Source: Desulfofustis sp. (GTDB taxonomy: Bacteria > Desulfobacterota > Desulfobulbia > Desulfobulbales > Desulfocapsaceae). Taken from it: a stretch of 13,775 bases of DNA. Shown here in pieces: positions 1 through 6,291 of the stretch; the stretch's first letter is position 1; the number at the start of each line of letters is the position of its first letter. Where the stretch lies: assembly GCA_030145365.1 (NCBI GenBank), contig JAQYVS010000164.1, forward strand, positions 1-13,775. Direction: 5' to 3'. A program made the translations under genes and the position numbers. The notes under the pieces are model-generated. The model ran no database searches and was not told where the DNA came from. It saw only the letters and a program-made list of their open reading frames with translations.

Positions 1-224
1 TCCACAAGGGATCAAAAGTTTATATTGAAGGAAAGATCCAGACCAGAAAATGGCAGGACCAAAATGGCAACGATCGCTATACCACTGAAATTATCGCCCG
101 GGAAATGAAGATGCTCGATAGGCGTGAGGGGGGTGGAGGCGTTGGCGGTGGCGGAAGCCAGAGTCACGAACCTTCCGAGCCTCCTCCCGATTATGGTTCA
201 ATGGGCGAGGATGTACCGTTCTGA
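1..224 (+). CDS. ssb: Single-stranded DNA-binding protein, C-terminal part (5' end outside window)
   Basis: This is the last 73 codons of an SSB, read from base 3 and ending at TGA 222-224; the start lies upstream of the window. The visible residues include KGSKVYIEGKIQTRKWQD followed by NGNDRYTTEIIA, the typical end of the SSB OB fold. A glycine-rich flexible tail follows (about residues 44-56 of the visible part), then the acidic tip GEDVPF. In the family this tip recruits repair and replication partners, so the gene end looks intact. SSB coats single-stranded DNA during replication, recombination and repair in the cytoplasm. Two hairpins follow the stop codon, so it appears to be the last gene of its transcript. 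The identification is secure despite the truncation by the window edge. Confidence 0.95.
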   Translation, partial: HKGSKVYIEGKIQTRKWQDQNGNDRYTTEIIAREMKMLDRREGGGGVGGGGSQSHEPSEPPPDYGSMGEDVPF

Positions 225-243
225 TAAGACTGTTAATTTACTA

Positions 244-337
244 AGCCGGATAGCAATGTACTGCTCAGTTATTCCGGCTCAATGTGTAGAGCATCTTTTT
301 TTGCCGTAATCGGTATGAAAAAGATGCTCATCTTTTT
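244..337 (+). terminator. Tandem hairpins behind ssb, probable terminator
   Basis: The first hairpin pairs AGCCGGA (244-250) with TCCGGCT (273-279). The second is a 12-bp perfect stem, GAGCATCTTTTT (289-300) with AAAAAGATGCTC (318-329), followed by ATCTTTTT (330-337). Because the second stem itself carries T- and A-runs on opposite arms, it could act in both directions. It separates ssb from the downstream co-chaperone gene. Function is inferred from structure only. Confidence 0.6.
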
Positions 338-392
338 ATATGGTCCTCAGTTAACCGATCAAAAACAAGTGCTCAGTGAATTGAGTAAAGCG

Positions 393-422
393 CTTGACTG
401 ACAGTCCATCCATCCCTATTGT
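393..422 (+). promoter_or_regulatory. Candidate promoter of the J-protein gene
   Basis: TTGACT (394-399) and TATTGT (417-422) are spaced by 17 bp and match the sigma-70 consensus at 5 of 6 and 4 of 6 positions. The same stretch can be read as a heat-shock-type promoter: CTTGAC (393-398) followed after 14 bp by TCCCTATT (413-420), resembling the sigma-32 pattern CTTGAA and CCCCATNT. It lies between the ssb terminator and the J-protein gene, the only gap where that gene's promoter could be. This is a visual match with no scoring. Confidence 0.35.
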
Positions 423-464
423 GCTGCCAAGATAGAGTAGTTATTTTGATATGAGATTAACCAT

Positions 465-490
465 TTAAAACAGGCAAAAAACTGTTTTAA
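465..490 (+). repeat. Perfect 9-bp inverted repeat in the J-protein leader
   Basis: TTAAAACAG (465-473) and CTGTTTTAA (482-490) are perfectly complementary around an 8-base loop. The repeat ends 20 bases before the ATG at 511, downstream of the candidate promoter. It could be a protein-binding operator or an AU-rich hairpin in the mRNA leader. It is not the CIRCE element bound by HrcA. Confidence 0.5.
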
Positions 491-510
491 GTAATTGTTG
501 TACCGGTGGC

Positions 511-1452
511 ATGGATTATTACAAAATACTTGGTGTTGAAAAGCAAGCAGATGCCAACCAGATCAAGAAGGCATATCGGAAACTTGCCTTAAAATATCAT
601 CCCGACAAGAACAACGGAAATAAAGAATCTGAGGCCAAGTTTAAAGAAATCAGTGAGGCGTATGCCGTACTATCTGACCCCGAAAAGCGTCAGCAGTATG
701 ATACCTACGGTTCTACCGGGTTCCGGCAGAGATACTCCCAGGAAGACATTTTCCGGGGTTTTGATATTAATGAAATCCTCAGACAATTTGGTTTTGGTAC
801 ATCAGGTTTTTCGTCTACCACATTCAGAAATCCAACGGGTGGCACATCTGGCCAGCCTGGATTTGATTCATTTTTTGGACAGAACATGGGTGGTCATGGA
901 GGGTGTGCTGGCGGATGTGCACAACCCGCAAAAGGGCAGGATCTAACCTACCAGATATCGGTAAGCCTTGAAGACATATTAAACGGAGCCGATAAACAAT
1001 TGACGCTGCGTACCAATGGAAAATCTGAAAACGTCTCGGTAAAGATCCCAAAAGGAATCGAAGAAGGAAAAAAACTACGATTAAAAGCTAAGGGCGCAGG
1101 TTCACCGATGGGTGGAGTCCCTGGAGATCTCTACCTTAAGGTTCAGCTTGAACCGCATAAGTTGTATGAGCGTAGTGGTGATGATCTCATTTACTCTAAA
1201 AATATTCCGTATAGCGATGCCTGTCTCGGAGCAAAAGTCGAGGTTGAATCACTTGATGGTAAAAAATTTATGGTCAATATTCCATCCGGTACCAATGGAG
1301 ATTCCCGTCTTCGGATAAAAGGTCAGGGGCTGCCCAGTGGCCCGATTGGTGAACGTGGTGATCTCTATGTGAAAATTCGGGTCCAGGTGCCAAAAGAGTT
1401 GACCGAAGAACAAAAAATTTTGATCGAATCGTTGAAAGAAACAGGTTTATAA
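511..1452 (+). CDS. CbpA-type (class B) DnaJ co-chaperone
   Basis: This is a 313-residue J-domain protein that should stimulate the ATPase of DnaK and hand it unfolded clients in the cytoplasm. The J domain fills residues 1-65, with the essential HPD at 30-32. A glycine/phenylalanine-rich linker spans about 79-142. Two beta-barrel substrate-binding domains follow (about 143-305), containing PKGIEEGKKLRLKAKGAG near 180-197. The four CxxCxGxG zinc repeats of true DnaJ are absent, so it is class B, like CbpA. Only two cysteines in a CAGGC (132-136) sit in the linker. ATG 511 gives the canonical MDYYKILGV start, but the ribosome site is poor (GGTGG directly before the ATG). The gene stands alone between two terminators. 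CbpA versus another class B paralogue cannot be settled here. Confidence 0.93.
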   Translation: MDYYKILGVEKQADANQIKKAYRKLALKYHPDKNNGNKESEAKFKEISEAYAVLSDPEKRQQYDTYGSTGFRQRYSQEDIFRGFDINEILRQFGFGTSGFSSTTFRNPTGGTSGQPGFDSFFGQNMGGHGGCAGGCAQPAKGQDLTYQISVSLEDILNGADKQLTLRTNGKSENVSVKIPKGIEEGKKLRLKAKGAGSPMGGVPGDLYLKVQLEPHKLYERSGDDLIYSKNIPYSDACLGAKVEVESLDGKKFMVNIPSGTNGDSRLRIKGQGLPSGPIGERGDLYVKIRVQVPKELTEEQKILIESLKETGL

Positions 1453-1475
1453 CCTGTCTCGGTATGGATAACGAG

Positions 1476-1511
1476 AAAGGGGCGTCTATCACGGACGCCC
1501 CTTTTTTATTT
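1476..1511 (+). terminator. Rho-independent terminator of the J-protein gene
   Basis: GGGGCGTC (1479-1486) pairs with GACGCCCC (1494-1501) around a 7-base loop, and three A:T pairs extend the stem. A T-rich tail runs to 1511. Two smaller stems precede it: 1441-1447 with 1451-1457 around the stop codon, and 1457-1461 with 1472-1476. Strong canonical intrinsic terminator. Confidence 0.92.
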
Positions 1512-1609
1512 TTAAGAATCAGATTACCATCAATATCCAGCCACCTTAACTACCGCTCTATACAAGATAATCAGGTATCTGAAACCTTTTGAGTAAGAGG
1601 AGTTTTGCA

Positions 1610-3397
1610 ATGAAACATCTGCTGCTCTTTATTTTTGCTGGGTTGATTACGAGTGTCTGTTGTACGTCTTCCTGGGCAGTTCATGGACTTGCCATCGATA
1701 ATAATCTGAAATATCTCGCAGGTTTTACCTCTTTTGATTACGTCTCTGATAGGGCGAAGAAGGGTGGAGGCATAGTGCTCCATGCCGTTGGGAGTTTTGA
1801 CAAGATAAATCCTTATACTCTGAAAGGGACCGCTCCGGAAGGCTTGGAAAACCTGGTATATGAGACGCTAACCGTTGCAAGTTTGGATGAACCGTTTTCC
1901 CAATACGGGTTGTTGGCAAAAGATATCGAAGTTTCAATTGATCAGCTATCGGTAACGTTCACGCTTGATGAGAATGCCCGGTTTTCTAATGGTACGCAGG
2001 TAACGGTCGAAGATGTAAAGTTCAGCATCGAAACCTTGAAAAGTGACGCTGTTCACCCGTTTTACCCATATTATTACGCAGATATAAGTCATGCCGAAAT
2101 ACTTGATTCAGAGAAGATTACTTTTCATTTCAACAAGAAAAATAGAGAATTGCCGCTTATCGCCGGCCAAATACCTGTATTGTCAAAGGCCTTTTATGAA
2201 AAAAATGAATTTTTAAGCAGGGAGTTGATTGCCCCGATCGGCACCGGTCCCTATATCGTTGATACTTTTTCCCGGGGCCGATCTATAACCTATAAGAGAA
2301 ATGAGAATTATTGGGCAAAAGACCATCCTGTTAGAAAAAATATGTTCAATTTTGACAAGATAGCATTCAAATATTATAAGGACCAAACTGTTGCTGTAGA
2401 GGCCTTTAAAGCAGGAGAGTTTGATTTGATGCTGGTAAATATTGCCAAACAATGGGTCCGTGATATCGACGGTCCCAAGGTTGATGAAGGGGAGGTGCGC
2501 AAACAAAAATTTCCCCATCGAAATAACGCAGGGATGCAGGGGTTTGTAATGAACACCCGAAAGAGTATTTTCAAAGATCCGGCAGTACGTAAAGCCATAG
2601 GCTTGGCGTTTGATTTTGAGTGGACTAATAAGACCATGTTTTACAATCAATACGCACGGTCCAATTCTTTTTTTAGTAATTCCTATCTGGGCGCTGAGGG
2701 GCTGCCGTCTAAAGCTGAGTTGCAGCTACTCACCCCGTTGAAAGAGCATGTTCCTGGAGAAGTTTTTACTACAGAATTACAGTCACCTAGGACCGATCTC
2801 TCAGGTGGAATTAGAGGTAATTTGCGAGCGGCCATGCAGATACTTAAAGAACGGGGATGGATTCTAAAAAACGGAGTACTGGAGAATAATGAGGGCCTGA
2901 AACTTTCATTTGAAATTATTCTTGTTTCCCCCACGTTTGAACGGGTTATGGCTGCATTCACCGACAATTTAAAAAAGATTGGTATAGAGGCTTCTTATCG
3001 GACTATCGATTCGGCTCTTTACACCGAGAAAATGAATAATTTTGATTTTGACATGTGTGTCTATGTTTACGGTCAATCGCAGTCACCGGGAAATGAACAA
3101 CGTAATTTCTGGCATTCAGCCGCTGCTGATAGTAAAGGGTCAAGAAATCTGGCAGGAATAAAAAATAAGGCCGTCGATCAGTTGATCGATAAGATAATAT
3201 ACGCGACCAGCCGTGAGGAACTGACAGCGGCCAGTAAAGCTCTGGATAGGGTCTTGTGGTTTGGCTACTATCTCGTGCCAAACTGGTATCTTGATGGCCA
3301 CCGTATTGCCTACCATGACAAGTTTGAAATTCCTGATAAGATTCCAACCTACTATAATTACATGTCATTTTTGTTGACCTGGTGGAGTAAGCCGTAA
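1610..3397 (+). CDS. YejA-like periplasmic peptide-binding protein (SBP family 5)
   Basis: A 595-residue extracellular solute-binding protein of family 5 (COG4166-like). These proteins capture oligopeptides in the periplasm for an ABC importer; YejA of E. coli (about 600 residues) serves peptide and microcin C uptake. Residues 1-23 form a signal peptide with a hydrophobic core and a likely cut after SSWA. The C17-C18 pair does not fit a lipobox, so it is probably soluble. YejA-like stretches are visible: HGLAIDNNLKYLAGFTSFDY just after the cut, GSFDKINPYTLKGTAPEGL, SLDEPFSQYGLLA, and NRELPLIAGQIPVL. ATG 1610 is preferred over TTG 1589 because AGAGGAG (1596-1602) lies 7 bases before it and the signal peptide then starts properly. 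No yejB, yejE or yejF homologue is adjacent. Ligand unknown. Confidence 0.88.
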   Translation: MKHLLLFIFAGLITSVCCTSSWAVHGLAIDNNLKYLAGFTSFDYVSDRAKKGGGIVLHAVGSFDKINPYTLKGTAPEGLENLVYETLTVASLDEPFSQYGLLAKDIEVSIDQLSVTFTLDENARFSNGTQVTVEDVKFSIETLKSDAVHPFYPYYYADISHAEILDSEKITFHFNKKNRELPLIAGQIPVLSKAFYEKNEFLSRELIAPIGTGPYIVDTFSRGRSITYKRNENYWAKDHPVRKNMFNFDKIAFKYYKDQTVAVEAFKAGEFDLMLVNIAKQWVRDIDGPKVDEGEVRKQKFPHRNNAGMQGFVMNTRKSIFKDPAVRKAIGLAFDFEWTNKTMFYNQYARSNSFFSNSYLGAEGLPSKAELQLLTPLKEHVPGEVFTTELQSPRTDLSGGIRGNLRAAMQILKERGWILKNGVLENNEGLKLSFEIILVSPTFERVMAAFTDNLKKIGIEASYRTIDSALYTEKMNNFDFDMCVYVYGQSQSPGNEQRNFWHSAAADSKGSRNLAGIKNKAVDQLIDKIIYATSREELTAASKALDRVLWFGYYLVPNWYLDGHRIAYHDKFEIPDKIPTYYNYMSFLLTWWSKP

Positions 3398-3516
3398 CTG
3401 CTACCAAGCGAACGATTTCTCATATTGTTGTGAGAAGAGACAGTTCAGAGTCCTAGGGAATTTCTCTGGTAATGTTGCTAACTCATTGTTCTGAGGCCAA
3501 AAATATTATTTTTTTC

Positions 3517-3545
3517 TTGACGGAGGAAAAACCTGCTGATACATT
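3517..3545 (+). promoter_or_regulatory. Candidate promoter of the cold-shock gene
   Basis: TTGACG (3517-3522) and TACATT (3540-3545) are 17 bp apart and match the sigma-70 consensus at 5 and 4 of 6 positions. Transcription would start near 3552, giving a leader of about 100 bases before ATG 3651. Visual match only. Confidence 0.35.
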
Positions 3546-3552
3546 GATTCCA

Positions 3553-3577
3553 GATACTCAGAATTGGCATGAGTATC
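3553..3577 (+). promoter_or_regulatory. 5' stem-loop in the cold-shock gene leader
   Basis: GATACTCA (3553-3560) pairs perfectly with TGAGTATC (3570-3577) around a 9-base loop. If the promoter call is right, this hairpin is at the extreme 5' end of the mRNA, where it could stabilise the transcript. A competing partner, CTGATAC (3536-3542), can pair with GTATCAG (3573-3579) only if transcription starts further upstream. A second small stem, TGACGG with CCGTCA (3613-3618 and 3625-3630), lies between the two possible start codons. Confidence 0.45.
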
Positions 3578-3650
3578 AGTAATTTCAAGGGGCTGGAGTC
3601 CCATGTTTGATCTGACGGGTGAGACCGTCACATCGCCGGGAGGAATCAGT

Positions 3651-3866
3651 ATGTCGGAACGTGTTCAAGGAAAGGTGAAATGGTTTAATGCAAGTAAAGG
3701 TTACGGGTTTCTCGAAAGGCCTGATGGAGAAGCCGATGTGTTCGTCCATTTCAGTGCTATCCAGAGTGAGGGGTTTCGTACCCTTGAAGAAGGGGAGCCT
3801 GTCGAGTTTTCAGTAGCACAGACGGATAAAGGGCTCCAGGCAGAGAACGTTGTGAAAGCAAACTGA
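3651..3866 (+). CDS. CspA-family cold-shock protein
   Basis: A 71-residue single cold-shock domain, the normal length for CspA-type proteins. It binds single-stranded RNA and DNA and acts as an RNA chaperone or antiterminator in the cytoplasm. Both nucleic-acid-binding motifs are present: KGYGFL (RNP1, residues 16-21) and VFVHF (RNP2, residues 30-34), with KWFN before RNP1 and the family-typical EGEPVEF near 46-52. ATG 3651 follows GGGAGGA (3638-3644) by 6 bases and gives the conventional N-terminus. An in-frame ATG at 3603, with GGAG 4 bases before it, would add 16 residues and is a real alternative. The gene has its own promoter candidate and terminator. Whether it is cold-induced or constitutive cannot be told. 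Confidence 0.95.
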   Translation: MSERVQGKVKWFNASKGYGFLERPDGEADVFVHFSAIQSEGFRTLEEGEPVEFSVAQTDKGLQAENVVKAN

Positions 3867-3887
3867 CAATCAATTAAATTTGTTTGT

Positions 3888-3925
3888 AACCCCAAGGCGT
3901 CTATGTCGTCTTGGGGTTTTTTTTT
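3888..3925 (+). terminator. Rho-independent terminator of the cold-shock gene
   Basis: AACCCCAAG (3888-3896) pairs perfectly with CTTGGGGTT (3910-3918) around a 13-base loop, and T residues run on to 3925. It ends only 15 bases before the tsaE start. Confidence 0.93.
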
Positions 3926-3940
3926 ACCCCGCACCTCATT

Positions 3941-4408
3941 ATGGAACTGATATCAGATTCGTTACTCATGACCGTTCGTTTCGGCAAATTAGTTGGCTCA
4001 CTGTGTGAGCCTGGGGATCTTATTTGTCTGGGAGGAGAGCTTGGAGCCGGCAAAACTACGCTTACTCAATCAATTGCCGAGGGTGCAGGGATTGATGAGA
4101 AGGAATACGTAAGCAGCCCAACGTATGCAATTTTTCATGAGTACCAGGGAACGATTCCTTTCTATCATATGGACTTTTATCGTCTTGGCTCCAGCGAAGA
4201 TGTTCTAGATCTAGGATTAGATGAATATATCTATGGACAAGGAATAGCAGTTATTGAATGGTATGAAAAAGCCATCGAGATTCTCCCTTCAGACTATCTC
4301 TTGATTCGACTTGATTTGGTTGATGAAGATTCGCGAAAACTTTCACTGCAGAGCAGTTCCGAAAAGTGGAAAAAAAGAATTAGCCGTCTGGCTCAACTTC
4401 TCCTATAA
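3941..4408 (+). CDS. tsaE: tRNA t6A biosynthesis ATPase TsaE
   Basis: A 155-residue TsaE (YjeE family), the ATPase that works with TsaB and TsaD to transfer threonylcarbamoyl to A37 of ANN-decoding tRNAs in the cytoplasm. The Walker A loop GELGAGKT lies at residues 32-39, the family SPTY at 59-62, HMDFYRL at 76-82, and the IEW near the C-terminal part of the fold at 105-107. Length matches the family (about 150). ATG 3941 is chosen because it keeps the short segment that normally precedes the first strand. There is no Shine-Dalgarno before it, nor before the next ATG (3968). An upstream extension to 3911 would begin inside the csp terminator stem and is unlikely. Neighbours are unrelated, and the promoter is not visible. 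Confidence 0.93.
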   Translation: MELISDSLLMTVRFGKLVGSLCEPGDLICLGGELGAGKTTLTQSIAEGAGIDEKEYVSSPTYAIFHEYQGTIPFYHMDFYRLGSSEDVLDLGLDEYIYGQGIAVIEWYEKAIEILPSDYLLIRLDLVDEDSRKLSLQSSSEKWKKRISRLAQLLL

Positions 4409-4524
4409 TGCACCGTCATTCAAGATCTCTATCCGATGCTTGTTTATAATTTGATCATCATTAGATTGAGTCTGTCACGAAGCATTTTATCACGATAATA
4501 ACTACCAGTAGCTAGGATTAATGA

Positions 4525-6273
4525 ATGAATAGTAAACCAATTGTTTTTAATGACTGTCTGAAGACATTTACCAGGGACCAAGACAAGGCTCGGACACCGG
4601 AGCAGACCGTTGAGCATTTTTACAACCGGATCGAAGCCTTTGACGTAAAAATACTCAGTGAAGTCAAGAGAATTGATAACGGTCGTCTTGATATCCCCGT
4701 GTACTTCAGTGTTTGTACCGATGAAGCTCAGGCATTGACCGGCACCAAAAAGCAGATGGGTAAAGGAGCTTCAGCAAATCAATCCAAAGCTTCCGCATGT
4801 ATGGAATTGGCAGAACGTTTTTCTTTTTTCGCTTTTAAAGCGGAGGAAGATAATTTCATCAGAGGTGACTATCAGAGTTTGCGTTCTGAGGGATACCCGG
4901 TTTTAGACAGTTCTTATCTGCTCAGATCGGTGGAAGATACATCCCTGTCAAACACGCACCTGGAAACCTTACTTGAAGATATACCGATGCAGTGGATTTG
5001 GGCCACCAATATCAGCAGGGGGGAACAGGTTCTCATTCCGTTTTCCTGGTTTTACGCAATAAATGAGTTCAACGGTCCATCTGCGGGAAATACCGTGGAA
5101 GAGGCCGCACTACAGGGTATTAGTGAGATCGTTGAACGTCATGTCTGCTCTTTGATTAACCACAATAACGTCGATACCCCGGCCATAGATTTTAACTCCA
5201 TCGATGATCCGGTGGCACAGGAGCTGCTAGAAAAATTCAAAAAAGAAAACATAGATCTCTATCTTAATGATTTCAGTCTAGATACCGGTTTGTGTAGCAT
5301 TGGAGCATTAGCGATAGATCGATCAACCTTTCCTGAGATGAGTGAAATTGTCTACACGGCAGGGACAACCCCTGGCCCTGAAAAGGCAATAATCCGTGCA
5401 GTCACCGAAGTTGCTCAACTTGCAGGAGATTTTAATTCAGGATCAAACTATGTTGCTTCGGGACTGCCAAAACCACTATCGATGGATGAAGTCAGCTATC
5501 TCACCGACGCTTCTGATACGATAAAAATGCATGAGATGAATGATCTATCCGACGACAACATGAAGGTGGAGATAGAACGCTGTGTCAAGGCCCTTGAAGA
5601 AATCGATATGGAAATATTGATGGTCGATGTTACCCATCCGCTTCTCAATATACCTGCACTTTATACCATTGTTCCCGGAGCCCATTTCAGGGAGCGATCG
5701 ATTCGTCGTGATGCCGGGTTGTTCGCCGCCAAATTGCTCAACGAACTCGTGGACGATCCTTGGATGTTTGAGGCAAAACTTGAAGAGATGGAACAGCTCT
5801 TGCCCGAGTCTTACTATCTCTCCTTTTATCGCGGAAAAAGTTATTTCAACAATGGTAATTTTGATCGGGCAATTATTGCTTTTGATAGGGCACTAGAACA
5901 GAATCCTGAACAGGAAGATCTTCCCTACATATATTCTTATAAAGGACACAGCCTGAAAGATCTACAGCGTTATGACGAAGCTATTTCCGTTTTGCAACAG
6001 GGCTGCCGTGAGGACGATGAGCGACCGGATCTCTATAATTTGCTGGGATTTTGTTACTTTAAAAAAGATGATTTTCAAACGGCAATATCCCATTTTGAAC
6101 GGGCGGTAGATCTTAATCCTGCTTCGGCAATGGATTATGCGAATCTGGGAGTAAATCACAACAGGCTCGGAAATAACGATGAAGCCATCCGATATTTTAC
6201 CATTGCTTTGACCCTTGACGATTCACTTGACTTTGCCAGAGATCAGTTGGAAGAACTCACTGCTCAATCATAA
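4525..6273 (+). CDS. YcaO-domain protein with C-terminal TPR repeats
   Basis: A 582-residue YcaO-fold protein. YcaO enzymes use ATP to activate amide backbones, making azolines or thioamides, or act less directly, as with E. coli YcaO (about 586 residues), linked to RimO-dependent ribosomal protein S12 methylthiolation. Residues typical of the ATP site are present: SKASACMELAERF with E94 and E97, SAGNT at 186-190, GISEIVERH with E201 and E204, and AVTEVAQ with E295. About four TPR repeats fill residues 428-570. There is no PxPxP tail of azoline-forming cyclodehydratases, and no TfuA, E1-like or precursor-peptide gene nearby. Start ATG 4525 has TAGGA 7 bases upstream. The stop is 18 bp before cbiG, so the gene probably heads the cobalamin operon. 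Substrate unknown; overall plan closest to E. coli YcaO. Confidence 0.9.
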   Translation: MNSKPIVFNDCLKTFTRDQDKARTPEQTVEHFYNRIEAFDVKILSEVKRIDNGRLDIPVYFSVCTDEAQALTGTKKQMGKGASANQSKASACMELAERFSFFAFKAEEDNFIRGDYQSLRSEGYPVLDSSYLLRSVEDTSLSNTHLETLLEDIPMQWIWATNISRGEQVLIPFSWFYAINEFNGPSAGNTVEEAALQGISEIVERHVCSLINHNNVDTPAIDFNSIDDPVAQELLEKFKKENIDLYLNDFSLDTGLCSIGALAIDRSTFPEMSEIVYTAGTTPGPEKAIIRAVTEVAQLAGDFNSGSNYVASGLPKPLSMDEVSYLTDASDTIKMHEMNDLSDDNMKVEIERCVKALEEIDMEILMVDVTHPLLNIPALYTIVPGAHFRERSIRRDAGLFAAKLLNELVDDPWMFEAKLEEMEQLLPESYYLSFYRGKSYFNNGNFDRAIIAFDRALEQNPEQEDLPYIYSYKGHSLKDLQRYDEAISVLQQGCREDDERPDLYNLLGFCYFKKDDFQTAISHFERAVDLNPASAMDYANLGVNHNRLGNNDEAIRYFTIALTLDDSLDFARDQLEELTAQS

Positions 6274-6291
6274 TGTTGACATAACCAGGCA

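Noticed and set aside
124..309. Open frame of 61 codons after and across the ssb end
   Set aside because: It overlaps the ssb tail in another frame and runs into the terminator hairpins; the composition looks like out-of-frame reading of a glycine-rich tail.
225..510. CIRCE element (HrcA operator) before the J-protein gene
   Set aside because: The TTAGCACTC-N9-GAGTGCTAA pattern is absent; the inverted repeat present has a different sequence.
2213..2650. Open frame of 145 codons on the minus strand
   Set aside because: It is antisense to the YejA-like gene, with no family features or ribosome site that I can support.
3417..3436. TTCTCA/TGAGAA hairpin behind the YejA-like gene as a terminator
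   Set aside because: The stem is only 6 bp, AT-rich and not followed by a T-run, so I could not support a terminator call.
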